Source: Gottfriedia luciferensis
GTDB lineage: Bacteria; Bacillota; Bacilli; Bacillales; Bacillaceae_G
Length of the DNA stretch: 63,908 bases
Assembly (NCBI RefSeq): GCF_001712755.1
Contig: NZ_MDKC01000014.1
Location: 1 to 63,908 of the forward strand
Direction: 5' to 3'
The position numbers and the translations under genes were made by a program. The first letter of the stretch is position 1; each line of letters begins with the position of its first letter. Positions 25,993 to 34,133 of this stretch are shown here, piece after piece. Below the pieces are notes generated by a model that worked only from the letters and a program-made list of their open reading frames with translations, had not been told where the DNA came from and did not search any database.

Positions 25993-26874
25993 TTAAGACC
26001 CGAGTTTACTTTGCAAATTTTGTTGGTTTATTTTTACAATTACACTTTGTATTCTTCTATTTTGAACTTCTTTAATGATGAAGGTTAAATTCTTATATTG
26101 AAGTAATTCTCCATTTTTTGGTATATGTTTAAAACTTTCAAATAACCATCCACCTAATGTTAAATATCTACTACTAGGTTTTTTTATGTTAAATCGATTA
26201 AAAAAACTCGATAAGTCAATTGAGGCTTGGAATTGGTATTCATTCTCATTTATTTGGAAAAAATCATCCTCTTGCTCGTCAAATTCATCTCTAATTTCGC
26301 CAACGAGTTCTTCTATTATGTCTTCAAGCGTGACGATACCAGAAGTTCCTCCAAATTCATCCATAACAATAGCTAGATGTGCATTTTGTTTTTGAAGAAT
26401 TTTTAACACTGTAGAAATTTTCATTGTTTCCATAACAAAAATCGGCTCTCTAATCAGTTCATGAATATTAACTGTTTGCTTTTGTATTTGTTGAGTTAAA
26501 AATTCCCTTTCAGAAATTACACCAATTATATGATCAATATCCTGCTCATAAACCGGGATTCTAGAATACCGTTCTTGTAAAAACAAATTACATATATAGT
26601 CTACAGATTCATTTATATCAATCGCTACCACATTTGTTCGGGGTGTCAAAATGTCATTTACTTTTTTTTCTTTAAAAGTGATTGTTCTTAAAAATAATTC
26701 ATCTTCGTACAAGTTAAATTGTTCCTCTTCAACAACATCAAACAAATAATTATGAGTTAAAAGATGTTTTTCTTTTGAATCTACATTTTTTCGATCCTTT
26801 GATTCCTTTAAAAAAAGTCGGTTAATAAAGTTAAAAAAATCTTTTATACTATTTCCCGAGGGAGCATCTGACAA
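25993..26874 (-). CDS. Stand-alone CorC/HlyC-type CBS-pair protein
   Basis: About 293 residues: a short N-terminal region, a CBS pair (about 95-205: VNDILTPRTNVVAI, RIPVYEQDIDHIIGVIS, then IVMDEFGGTSGIVTLEDIIEELVGEI) and the C-terminal CorC_HlyC domain. It lacks the DUF21 membrane domain of its neighbour at 27776, so it is like E. coli CorC rather than the usual Bacillus proteins; a role in Mg/Co efflux or membrane-transporter control is inferred. The start is uncertain: TTG at 26874 lies eight bases after AGGGGTG, while the open frame reaches an ATG at 26955 without a ribosome site. Confidence 0.78.
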   Translation of the reverse strand: MSDAPSGNSIKDFFNFINRLFLKESKDRKNVDSKEKHLLTHNYLFDVVEEEQFNLYEDELFLRTITFKEKKVNDILTPRTNVVAIDINESVDYICNLFLQERYSRIPVYEQDIDHIIGVISEREFLTQQIQKQTVNIHELIREPIFVMETMKISTVLKILQKQNAHLAIVMDEFGGTSGIVTLEDIIEELVGEIRDEFDEQEDDFFQINENEYQFQASIDLSSFFNRFNIKKPSSRYLTLGGWLFESFKHIPKNGELLQYKNLTFIIKEVQNRRIQSVIVKINQQNLQSKLGS

Positions 26875-26975
26875 GCACTTCACACCCCTATAACAAATTT
26901 TTAAATTATTAACTATCGACAATCCTTTACAAATATTTAATTTATATGTATTCAATAAAGGTAAAATTATGCAAA

Positions 26976-27010
26976 AAAAAGCCTCTTACTTTAGAAAGTA
27001 GAGGGGGGAA
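26976..27010 (-). terminator. Terminator or attenuator hairpin in the CBS gene leader
   Basis: On the minus strand CCTCTACTTT, CT, AAAGTAAGAGG and then T8. It lies upstream (5') of the CBS gene and downstream of any transcript starting in 27010-27225, so it would stop leader transcription before the gene. Confidence 0.6.
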
Positions 27011-27094
27011 ATGAGGTTTTGTACGAAACGATTAAAAAATAAGCTGAATGAAATAGTTAATAACATAACTAGTAGAAGAATTTGAACTTCTGCT

Positions 27095-27150
27095 CAATTC
27101 AACCTTACAACCTTATTTTATAATAAAATGAATTGAATTGGAGTTGTAAG
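27095..27150. repeat. Crossed inverted repeats upstream of the CBS gene
   Basis: CAATTCAA (27095-27102) and CTTACAAC (27104-27111) are followed by TTGAATTG (27133-27140) and GTTGTAAG (27143-27150): two perfect eight-base inverted repeats in crossed order, around an inner TTTTATAATAAAA hairpin. They can form a pseudoknot or two alternative stems, or act as nested DNA operators. Confidence 0.6.
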
Positions 27151-27224
27151 TTGTTAACGTTTTGTGAATTATTGTACAAAGTATAACTCTATAATGTATT
27201 AGCGTTAATTTGTTTTAAGAAACA

Positions 27225-27260
27225 AAAAAAGAAGGTATCCAGAATGATACCTTCTTTTCA
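27225..27260. terminator. Bidirectional terminator hairpin
   Basis: AAAAGAAGGTATC and GATACCTTCTTTT around a six-base loop, T-rich on both strands. It isolates the CBS gene leader from repeat A copy 3. Confidence 0.8.
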
Positions 27261-27318
27261 CGCTGTTGAAAAACAACCTTGTTAATTACATTACCAAATT
27301 TTCGTAAAAGGAGTAGAG

Positions 27319-27733
27319 TGATGTTGATTTCCATTACAGGATGCTCGCTTTCCATGGGGCGAGATTCTTTAGCCTCCTCGGCAAGCCTGCGGGGTCTTTA
27401 GCCTTCCCGCAAATCCCATAGGAGTCGAGCACCCCTCCATTCCAATCAACTTTTTCATCAAAAAAAGTATGCAATAAATTCTAATCAAATAGCCTTTACT
27501 TAGAGTAATCTAGCAGTTTTTATTAATCATTTTGTAGTTCTATTAATATCTAACATTAAACTAAATTAATCAAATGAATTTGTTTTTCTAAGAATAAGCT
27601 CATAATTTTTTAACTTCTGAAAAAAACATTTCTAGTGTTATTGGAAAGATCATCGAGAAAAATATTTCATCATTATTAAATGTTCATTTAATGTCCGTTT
27701 TCCCTATTAATCATTTTATATTTCAACACTCTG
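27319..27733. repeat. Long dispersed repeat with hairpin repeat A (copy 3)
   Basis: Direct duplicate of window bases 1-461, with the hairpin core at 27323-27450. The similarity stops at CAACACTCTGAAAA in both places, just before the terminator of an unrelated minus-strand gene (ecsC in one case, the DUF21-CBS gene in the other). Confidence 0.85.
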
Positions 27734-27736
27734 AAA

Positions 27737-27763
27737 AGAAGGTATAAAAAATTATACCTTCTT
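27737..27763 (-). terminator. Terminator of the DUF21-CBS gene
   Basis: AGAAGGTATA, six-base loop, TATACCTTCT, just after the stop codon; TTTTC follows on the minus strand. Confidence 0.75.
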
Positions 27764-27775
27764 CCCATCTGATCA

Positions 27776-29125
27776 TTATGATTTTACTGCCTGAATTAAC
27801 TCATTTTTTTTTATTTCAACTAATTTCACTTGGTGTGAATCTAATTCAACAACTTTGAATTCAAAGTCCTCAAATATGACAGATTCACCTTGTTGGATGT
27901 CGTGATTTTGAGTTAAAATCCAGCCACCAATTGTATCAACATCATCTTCCTCAACATATAGACCGAATAAATCATTAATTTCAGTAATTAATACTTTTCC
28001 GTCCACAATCTTATGTGATTCTGAAATATGTTGAACAGCTGGTTTTTCATCATCATCATATTCGTCACGTATTTCCCCAACAATCTCTTCAAGAATATCT
28101 TCCATTGTTAATAATCCAGCTGTTCCACCATATTCATCATACAGTATTGCAAGTGGAATACGTTTCTTTTGCATTAGCAATAATAAATCATGGATAGCGA
28201 TTGTTTCAATTACTTGAATAACTGGGCGAGTATAGTTTGCGAAATCGTATGTTTTTTCAACTTTTCCATCAAGATAGCGAATAAAAAAGTCTTTTACATT
28301 AACCATACCTAATATATCATCTTTATCTTCACCAAAAACTGGGTAACGTGTATATTTTTCGTTTTTAATTATTTCAATTTGTTCTTCAATTGGGTCTTCT
28401 GCATATAAACCGATAATTTCAGTACGAGGGACCATAATTTCTTTTGCAAGACGGTTATCGAATTCAAAAATATTATTTAAATATTTATATTCAGCTTGAT
28501 TAATTTCTCCGCTTTCAAAGCTTTCTGATAAAATAATTCTCAATTCTTCCTCAGTATGAACTTCTTCTGATTCAGATGCTGGCTTAACTCCAAATAATCC
28601 TGTAAAAAATCTTGCAGAACTATTTAATGCCCAAATAAATGGATAAGCTATTTTATAGAAAACAATAAGTGGGGTAGAAAGTATTAGTGTGATCGATTCA
28701 GCTTTTTGAATAGCAACCGTTTTAGGTGCTAGCTCACCAATTACAACGTGAATAAATGTCATAAATGAGAAAGCTAAAATAAACGAAATAGTTGTAGCGA
28801 TTGTTCCGTTTAATCCAAGAAATTCTACGACTGGGTGTATAAGATGCTCAAACGTTGGCTCACCTAAATAACCTAATCCTAAAGCTGTAACCGTAATACC
28901 TAATTGACAAGCTGATAAATATTCATCCAAACTCGTCGTAACCTTTTTAGCAGCTACTGCACCTCGCTTTTTTTCGGCTACTAGTTGATCAATTCTACTT
29001 GATCTAACTTTCACTATCGCAAATTCTGCTGCTACGAAAAAAGCTGTAAGTGCGATTAAAACTGCAATCATAAACAAGTTAACTATGTCCAATGACGAAC
29101 TCGAGTATATTACTCGAGTATTCAC
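27776..29125 (-). CDS. Hemolysin-like DUF21/CBS/CorC membrane protein
   Basis: About 449 residues, with the full CNNM/CorB-like architecture: DUF21 membrane domain with three or four helices (about 15-195), CBS pair (about 210-340: AKEIMVPRTEIIGL, YTRYPVFGEDKDDILGMVNVKDF, LLTMEDILEEIVGEI) and CorC_HlyC domain (about 355-440). The family is linked to divalent-cation efflux; the nearest B. subtilis relatives are YhdP/YhdT, which lie beside a MerR gene as here. The longest frame starts at a GTG inside AGGAGGTG; the TTG at 29092, just before the first helix, is another possibility. A CTCGAG inverted repeat lies between them. Confidence 0.88.
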   Translation of the reverse strand: MNTRVIYSSSSLDIVNLFMIAVLIALTAFFVAAEFAIVKVRSSRIDQLVAEKKRGAVAAKKVTTSLDEYLSACQLGITVTALGLGYLGEPTFEHLIHPVVEFLGLNGTIATTISFILAFSFMTFIHVVIGELAPKTVAIQKAESITLILSTPLIVFYKIAYPFIWALNSSARFFTGLFGVKPASESEEVHTEEELRIILSESFESGEINQAEYKYLNNIFEFDNRLAKEIMVPRTEIIGLYAEDPIEEQIEIIKNEKYTRYPVFGEDKDDILGMVNVKDFFIRYLDGKVEKTYDFANYTRPVIQVIETIAIHDLLLLMQKKRIPLAILYDEYGGTAGLLTMEDILEEIVGEIRDEYDDDEKPAVQHISESHKIVDGKVLITEINDLFGLYVEEDDVDTIGGWILTQNHDIQQGESVIFEDFEFKVVELDSHQVKLVEIKKNELIQAVKS

Positions 29126-29255
29126 CTCCTGAGAATTTCAATCTACAAAAATATAAAATTATTATTTTACTTACTTAATAGATTACCATAATTTAGTAAA
29201 ACATACATATTTTATAGGTTTAATAAATTGTTAAGTTTTAAAATTAATTTAGTCA

Positions 29256-29672
29256 TTATTTTACAAAATGTTTCAATGTTTCAAATAACGGAAATGTATG
29301 ATGTGATAATGAATCGACTAAAGCATTTTTTTCACAATCATTCATATCTGATATCACTGGTACTAATTGAGCTAATTTAGCTTCAAGCTCAATAATTTGA
29401 TTTGATATTTGTTGAATTTGTTCAAAAACACAATTTTTTTGATTATAATTAGTTTGCAGTAAATCTTTTATCTCTTCTAAGGATATTCTCATTTTTTTAC
29501 AATGTTCAATAAATCTGAGAGTCTCAATTGCCTCTTTGGAATAATATCGATAGTTTGATTCTGATCGTTTTGCTTCTAGTAACCCTAATTTTGTATAATA
29601 ATCAATTGTTCTTTTTGAAACTTGAGCTATTTCAGCTAACTCACCAATGCGATACTCGATCCCAAGTGACAA
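29256..29672 (-). CDS. MerR family transcriptional regulator
   Basis: A 138-residue MerR-type regulator: winged HTH at residues 7-75 (RIGELAEIAQVSKRTIDYYTKLGLLEAKRSESNYRYYS), a dimerisation coiled coil (about 80-118), and a short C-terminal tail. A single Cys in the coil and one at DCEKN do not form the CueR-type metal loop CxxxxxxC, so the ligand is open. The start is unusual: the only candidate is a TTG abutting GGGGAGGG with no spacer. It is divergent from nothing obvious and lies upstream of the DUF21-CBS gene, the arrangement seen around yhdQ in B. subtilis. Confidence 0.83.
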   Translation of the reverse strand: MSLGIEYRIGELAEIAQVSKRTIDYYTKLGLLEAKRSESNYRYYSKEAIETLRFIEHCKKMRISLEEIKDLLQTNYNQKNCVFEQIQQISNQIIELEAKLAQLVPVISDMNDCEKNALVDSLSHHTFPLFETLKHFVK

Positions 29673-29824
29673 CCCTCCCCATTTTAAATAATATTTCTAT
29701 TATATAATTTAGAAAGTATACAGTCAAACGTTACAGTTCTACAAATAAAGTCATAAATATGGTATTGAAATACATATTATTATAGATTTTTGAATAATCA
29801 TTGTTGTTTTAAAGAAGTTTGTAC

Positions 29825-29945
29825 GTTGATTTCCGCTTCAGGATGCTCGCTTTCCATAGGGCGAGACTTGAGCCTCCTCTGCAAGCCTGTGGGGTCTCAA
29901 GCTTCCCGCTTTTCCCATAGGAGTCGAGCACCTTACACTCCAATC
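29825..29945. repeat. Dispersed hairpin repeat A (copy 4, diverged)
   Basis: Begins GTTGATT and keeps GATGCTCGCTTTCC, CCTGTGGGGTCTC and CCATAGGAGTCGAGCACC, but the right end has decayed to AATCTTTTTAAC and the poly-A tail shared by copies 1-3 is absent. An ORF running through it on the minus strand is an artefact. Confidence 0.8.
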
Positions 29946-30018
29946 TTTTTAACCTTTTTTGTTGATTGATAATACCAATGAAAAACAACATTAATAATAC
30001 AAGTGGTAAAAATAATTA

Positions 30019-30055
30019 AAGAGTAGTCTAATTTAATTAGACTACTCTCTTTTAT
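30019..30055. terminator. Strong bidirectional hairpin
   Basis: AGAGTAGTCTAAT and ATTAGACTACTCT around a short loop, with CTTTTA after it. No gene abuts it; it may end read-through from the HD-GYP gene. Confidence 0.65.
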
Positions 30056-30230
30056 CGGGGTATCTTGTCATTTGCAGTCGTTATGATTAATCTTTTTTAT
30101 TGATATTAAGCAGATTTTTATCAGATTATTATTCGAATAAGAGGTATATTTGCTAATTCCATTTGAAAGTATCTACTAATGAACATTTCCCAACACATAA
30201 TACCTTAACTGGTATGGGTAATTTTTTATT

Positions 30231-30350
30231 TTATTTGCGATTCATTGAAATTTAATTGCTGTTTTGCTAATTTTATTTGCGGTTTTCTAATTTTAATTGC
30301 AGTTTTCCTAAATTTAATTGCGATTCTCAGATTTTAATTGCAGTCCCTTC
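30231..30350. repeat. Short-period (~21 bp) tandem repeats
   Basis: Five to six degenerate direct repeats of about 20-22 bases. The common core is TTTAATTGCnGTTTT or TTTATTTGCGATT, each separated by CTAA-like sequence. They lie between the HD-GYP terminator and the hairpin at 30019. No spacers or leader, so this is not a CRISPR. The remainder of 30056-30230 holds nothing recognised. Confidence 0.75.
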
Positions 30351-30470
30351 TTTTTTTGTACCTTTTCATCTTTTATTTGCACAAATATTCTCCTTATTTT
30401 CAACTCAGCCTTTAATTCGTATGATTCCTTCTATAAATTTTTTCAAATCTATATTGATATACCAAAAAAC

Positions 30471-30497
30471 GAGTGTCCCCATCTTTTGGGACACCCT
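30471..30497 (-). terminator. Terminator of the HD-GYP gene
   Basis: GTGTCCC, eight bases, GGGACAC; on the minus strand CTCGTTTTTTGG follows. Confidence 0.85.
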
Positions 30498-30515
30498 CCA
30501 TTTTTATGTATTATT

Positions 30516-31400
30516 TCATTCTCTTAAATCAAATAAGCTAAGGAAAACATCCGTAATTTCAGGATCAAATTGGATTCCTTTATTCTTTTCAATTCCCTTT
30601 AAGCAGTCGTCTAAAGACATCCCCTTACGATATAATCGATTTGAGATCATTGCATCATAGCTATCGGCTATTGCTACAATTCTAGCAGTTAAAGGAATTT
30701 GATTACCTTTTAACCCTTCCGGATATCCTTTTCCATCGTATCGTTCATGATGATATAAAACGATATCAAAAATGCCATTTTCATTAAAAATATCAATATG
30801 CTTAATAATGTCATATCCAATCACAGGATGTTTTTTAATTGTATTATATTCATCCTCAGTTAATTTCTGGTCCTTCAGTAAAATATGCTCCGGAATTCCA
30901 ATTTTACCAATATCATGTAATAGCCCCCCTTGATGGATGACTGCACATAGACTTTGAGATAACTTCATTTTCTTTGCAATTTTATAAGCAATATTGGCAA
31001 CACATTCTGAGTGATGTGCAGTGTAGTTGTCTCTGGAATCTAACGCCTTTGAAAGAGCTAATATTAACTCAATCGATCCTGTTTTGACTTTCTGATATTG
31101 TTTCATTAAACCGACTGATATGTACGCGATCAAGTAGTATGTAATTAGATAGCTAATAATGTGCCCTGCCTGGGGAATTAAATAGTATCTAGCAAGCACT
31201 ATTATTGTAGAAACTAAAATGATAAACCAATGAGGACGGTTATAAAAACCGAGACCAAATATTACAGTATTAAGCATGTACAGAAAGTAAAAACTATCAT
31301 TTTTTACAGAAGAAATTAGATTGAATAAAACACTAACCACAAAAGAAATGTAAAAAGCATAACGAAAATAAACTGGATTGTTAAACCATTTAGAAATCAT
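30516..31400 (-). CDS. HD-GYP domain membrane protein
   Basis: A 294-residue protein: four or five N-terminal transmembrane segments (about 10-115), then an HD-GYP domain (about 118-290). The domain has HHSECVANIAYKIA, the catalytic HD in GLLHDIGKIGIPEHIL, HPVIGYDII, the HHERYDGKGYPEGLKG GYP motif, and IVAIADSYDAM. HD-GYP enzymes hydrolyse cyclic di-GMP, though some members, including several in Bacilli, have other or unknown substrates. The N-terminal membrane region is a possible sensor. AAGGGAG precedes the ATG; monocistronic with its own terminator. Confidence 0.9.
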   Translation of the reverse strand: MISKWFNNPVYFRYAFYISFVVSVLFNLISSVKNDSFYFLYMLNTVIFGLGFYNRPHWFIILVSTIIVLARYYLIPQAGHIISYLITYYLIAYISVGLMKQYQKVKTGSIELILALSKALDSRDNYTAHHSECVANIAYKIAKKMKLSQSLCAVIHQGGLLHDIGKIGIPEHILLKDQKLTEDEYNTIKKHPVIGYDIIKHIDIFNENGIFDIVLYHHERYDGKGYPEGLKGNQIPLTARIVAIADSYDAMISNRLYRKGMSLDDCLKGIEKNKGIQFDPEITDVFLSLFDLRE

Positions 31401-31660
31401 TTAAACTCCCTTAAATACAATATAACTATTAATTTTTCCATTATCTTCTAGAACTATGCATATTTATTTATCAATCAAAGTATTAACCAACTTAATTTTT
31501 TATTTTTATTCATTTCGATCAATACCATTGCCTTTTCACTAATTAGAATATTAAAATTTTTTGTGAAATTTTTATTATTTTATTTCATCTTTTATTGACC
31601 AACGTATATCGGTGGTTTAAAGTAAGAATATTATAAAAATAACAAGTGAGGATGATTATT

Positions 31661-32755
31661 ATGGAACGCGTCTTTAATTTCTCCGCTGGTCCATCTGTCT
31701 TGCCTGTTCCAGTATTGGAAAAAGTACAAAAAGAACTAGTTTCTTATGGTACTTCTGGTATGTCAGTTATGGAAATGAGTCATCGTTCGGCTGAGTTTGA
31801 AGGAATTATTAAGAAATGTGAAAGCTTATTACGTGAACTTTTAGAAATTCCATCAAATTATAAAGTGTTATTTTTACAAGGTGGAGCATCAACTCAGTTT
31901 TCAATGATTCCATTGAACTTATTAAGTAAGTATAAAAAAGCTGCTTATATTAATACAGGAACTTGGTCAAAGAAAGCAATCTCTGAGGCAAAAAAATATG
32001 GAGATGTTGATGTGATCGCTTCGTCTGAGGATGAAAATTTTTCATATATTCCTAATTTAGAAGATTTAGCCCTTTTTGAACAATACGATTATTTACATAT
32101 TACAACGAATAACACGATTGAGGGGACAAAATACTCAACTTACCCTAAAACAAATTCTCCATTAGTTGCAGACTTTTCTTCAAATATTCTTTCTGAACCA
32201 ATTGATGTGTCTCAATTTGGTTTAATTTATGCTGGTGCTCAAAAAAACATCGGTCCAGCAGGATTAACAATTGTCATTATTAGAGAAGATCTCATTGGAA
32301 GTGCAGATAAAAATTGTCCAACAATGCTTGACTACAAAACACATGTAGAAGCTTCTTCACTTTATAATACACCTCCTACATTCAGCATTTATGTAGCGAA
32401 GCTAGTTTTAGAATGGATTAAAGAATCAGGTGGATTAAATTCTATTTATCAAACTAATCTTTTAAAAGCTCAATTGTTATATGATTTTATCGATCAATCT
32501 GACTTGTTCTCTTCACCAGTTAAGAAAGAGAACAGATCACTTATGAATATTCCATTTACATCAACTTCTGATGAATTAAATAAGCAATTTCTTGCTCAGG
32601 CAAATTCAGCTGGCTTGGTGAACCTTGAGGGTCATCGATCAGTTGGGGGAATGCGAGCTAGTATTTATAATGCGATGCCATTAGAAGGCGTTGAGAAATT
32701 AGTTCATTTTATGAGTCAATTTGAAAAGAAAATAGTAGAGGAGATTGTAAGATGA
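31661..32755 (+). CDS. serC: Phosphoserine aminotransferase
   Basis: PLP-dependent class V aminotransferase of 364 residues, converting 3-phosphohydroxypyruvate to phosphoserine in serine (and pyridoxal) synthesis. Signature N-terminus FNFSAGPSVLPVPVLEK and GTSGMSVMEMSHRS; GGASTQFSMIP binds the cofactor phosphate; the Schiff-base lysine is in IYAGAQKNIGPAG (near 198). ATG at 31661 follows GTGAGG. It overlaps serA by four bases (ATGA), forming a two-gene serine operon. No T-box or other leader was seen in the ~260 bases upstream. Confidence 0.96.
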   Translation: MERVFNFSAGPSVLPVPVLEKVQKELVSYGTSGMSVMEMSHRSAEFEGIIKKCESLLRELLEIPSNYKVLFLQGGASTQFSMIPLNLLSKYKKAAYINTGTWSKKAISEAKKYGDVDVIASSEDENFSYIPNLEDLALFEQYDYLHITTNNTIEGTKYSTYPKTNSPLVADFSSNILSEPIDVSQFGLIYAGAQKNIGPAGLTIVIIREDLIGSADKNCPTMLDYKTHVEASSLYNTPPTFSIYVAKLVLEWIKESGGLNSIYQTNLLKAQLLYDFIDQSDLFSSPVKKENRSLMNIPFTSTSDELNKQFLAQANSAGLVNLEGHRSVGGMRASIYNAMPLEGVEKLVHFMSQFEKKIVEEIVR

Positions 32756-33912
32756 TAAAAATTCAAACATTGAATAATATTTCTGAGCACGGAATAAAAG
32801 AATTTCCTTTGGAAAACTATTCAATTAACAATCAATTAAATGAACCAGATGGAATTCTTTTAAGAAGCCATAGTATGCATGAAATGAACATACCAAACAG
32901 TGTTAAAGCAATCGCAAGAGCTGGCGCTGGTGTAAATAATATTCCAATTGATGAATGTACTTCACGAGGAATTGTTGTATTTAATACGCCTGGTGCAAAT
33001 GCAAATGCAGTTAAAGAACTAGTTTTGACAAGTTTATTTCTTTCTTCACGACGAATTATTGAAGGAATAGAATGGACACGTTCTTTATTTGGTGAAGAAA
33101 ATGTTTCCAAAATTGTAGAAGCTGGTAAAAAAGAATTTGCAGGAGCAGAGATTGCAGGAAAGAAATTAGGTATTATTGGTTTAGGTGCAATTGGTGCACT
33201 TGTAGCAAATGACGCTCTTGCATTAGATATGGAAGTATATGGTTACGATCCTTATATTTCAGTCGAAACTGCATGGCGATTATCTAGGAATGTGCAGAGA
33301 ATCGATAATTTAGAGCAGATTTTTTCAACATGCGACTATATAACAATCCATGTGCCTTTAACACCTGAAACAAAAGCATTTGTGAATGAAAAACTTTTAT
33401 CAGGCATGAAAAAGGGATCAAGATTACTTAATTTCTCACGCTCTGAATTAGTAGATGATGCTGCGCTTGAATATGCGCTGAATAATGGGACTGTAGGAGT
33501 TTATGTGACAGATTTTCCAAATGAAAAAGTGATTGGCATGAAGAATGTCATTCCAATTCCTCATTTAGGAGCATCAACAGCTGAATCAGAAGAAAACTGT
33601 GCTCGAATGGCTGCAAAACAATTAAAAAATTATTTGGAAACAGGTAATATTAAGAACTCTGTTAATTTTCCAAATGTAGAATTACCTTATACAGGCAAAA
33701 AACGTATTACGATTGCGCATAAAAACATTCCAAATATGGTCGGTCAAATTACAGGATTACTAGCAAACTATCAAGTAAATATTGCTGATATGCTTAACCG
33801 AAGTAAAGGTGCTTTTGCTTATACAATGATTGACCTTGATGAAACGATCAATGGTCCAGTTGAACAGCTGTTAAAAGATATTGAGGGTGTTATTTCAGTA
33901 AGAATCATCTAA
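32752..33912 (+). CDS. serA: D-3-phosphoglycerate dehydrogenase, short type
   Basis: A 386-residue D-2-hydroxyacid dehydrogenase, catalysing the first step of serine synthesis. The NAD fold has LGIIGLGAIGALVANDA (near 140); the catalytic Arg lies in NFSRSELVDD (near 228) and the catalytic His in PHLGASTAESEENC (near 275). A C-terminal ACT domain (about 318-386) suggests serine or amino-acid control. It lacks the intervening domain of long SerA enzymes such as B. subtilis SerA (~525). Coupled to serC. The stop codon is followed within two bases by hairpin repeat B. Confidence 0.93.
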   Translation: MIKIQTLNNISEHGIKEFPLENYSINNQLNEPDGILLRSHSMHEMNIPNSVKAIARAGAGVNNIPIDECTSRGIVVFNTPGANANAVKELVLTSLFLSSRRIIEGIEWTRSLFGEENVSKIVEAGKKEFAGAEIAGKKLGIIGLGAIGALVANDALALDMEVYGYDPYISVETAWRLSRNVQRIDNLEQIFSTCDYITIHVPLTPETKAFVNEKLLSGMKKGSRLLNFSRSELVDDAALEYALNNGTVGVYVTDFPNEKVIGMKNVIPIPHLGASTAESEENCARMAAKQLKNYLETGNIKNSVNFPNVELPYTGKKRITIAHKNIPNMVGQITGLLANYQVNIADMLNRSKGAFAYTMIDLDETINGPVEQLLKDIEGVISVRII

Positions 33913-33913
33913 C

Positions 33914-34043
33914 CTCAGACTGTTGACATACGCTCGCTTTCTTCGTTACTTTGCCTGTTGAGCGGTGCTCATTACCATCTAGGGTAACTCCGCTCCTCAC
34001 CAGGCTTCGCGCCTCGAAAGACAAGCGCTTGCAATCAGTCTGA
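33914..34043. repeat. Dispersed hairpin repeat B (copy 2, inverted)
   Basis: Reverse complement of the element at 19971-20102: starts CTCAGACTG, ends CAGTCTGA, with GAGCGGTGCTCATTACC and GGTAACTCCGCTCCTCACC inside. It begins one base after the serA stop codon, between the gene and the hairpin at 34087. Confidence 0.85.
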
Positions 34044-34086
34044 AACTCAGATTTTTTGTGTTTTTGTGTTTTTTGTCTACACAATG

Positions 34087-34126
34087 AAGCGGTAGGTCTC
34101 ATTACAAGAGTCCTACCGCCTTTTAC
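34087..34126. terminator. Terminator hairpin serA / thiolase
   Basis: GCGGTAGG and CCTACCGC around a 15-base loop, followed by CTTTTA on the plus strand. It probably serves serA; the convergent thiolase gene could also use it. Confidence 0.65.
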
Positions 34127-34133
34127 TTATTTT

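Noticed and set aside
27010-27300. M-box (magnesium) riboswitch upstream of the CBS gene
   Set aside because: None of the conserved M-box blocks that I know are present; only crossed inverted repeats and a terminator.
30231-30350. Possible CRISPR array
   Set aside because: Repeat units are contiguous, with no unique spacers, and no cas genes are nearby.
30277-30660. 127- and 69-codon plus-strand ORFs between the MerR and HD-GYP genes
   Set aside because: They run through the 21-base tandem repeats and a terminator and then antisense into the HD-GYP gene; no start signal.
31401-31660. T-box or serine-responsive leader before serC
   Set aside because: No T-box sequence, specifier stem or antiterminator was found in the AT-rich leader.
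33905-34102. 65-codon minus-strand ORF
   Set aside because: Lies wholly in repeat B and flanking sequence; no ribosome site.
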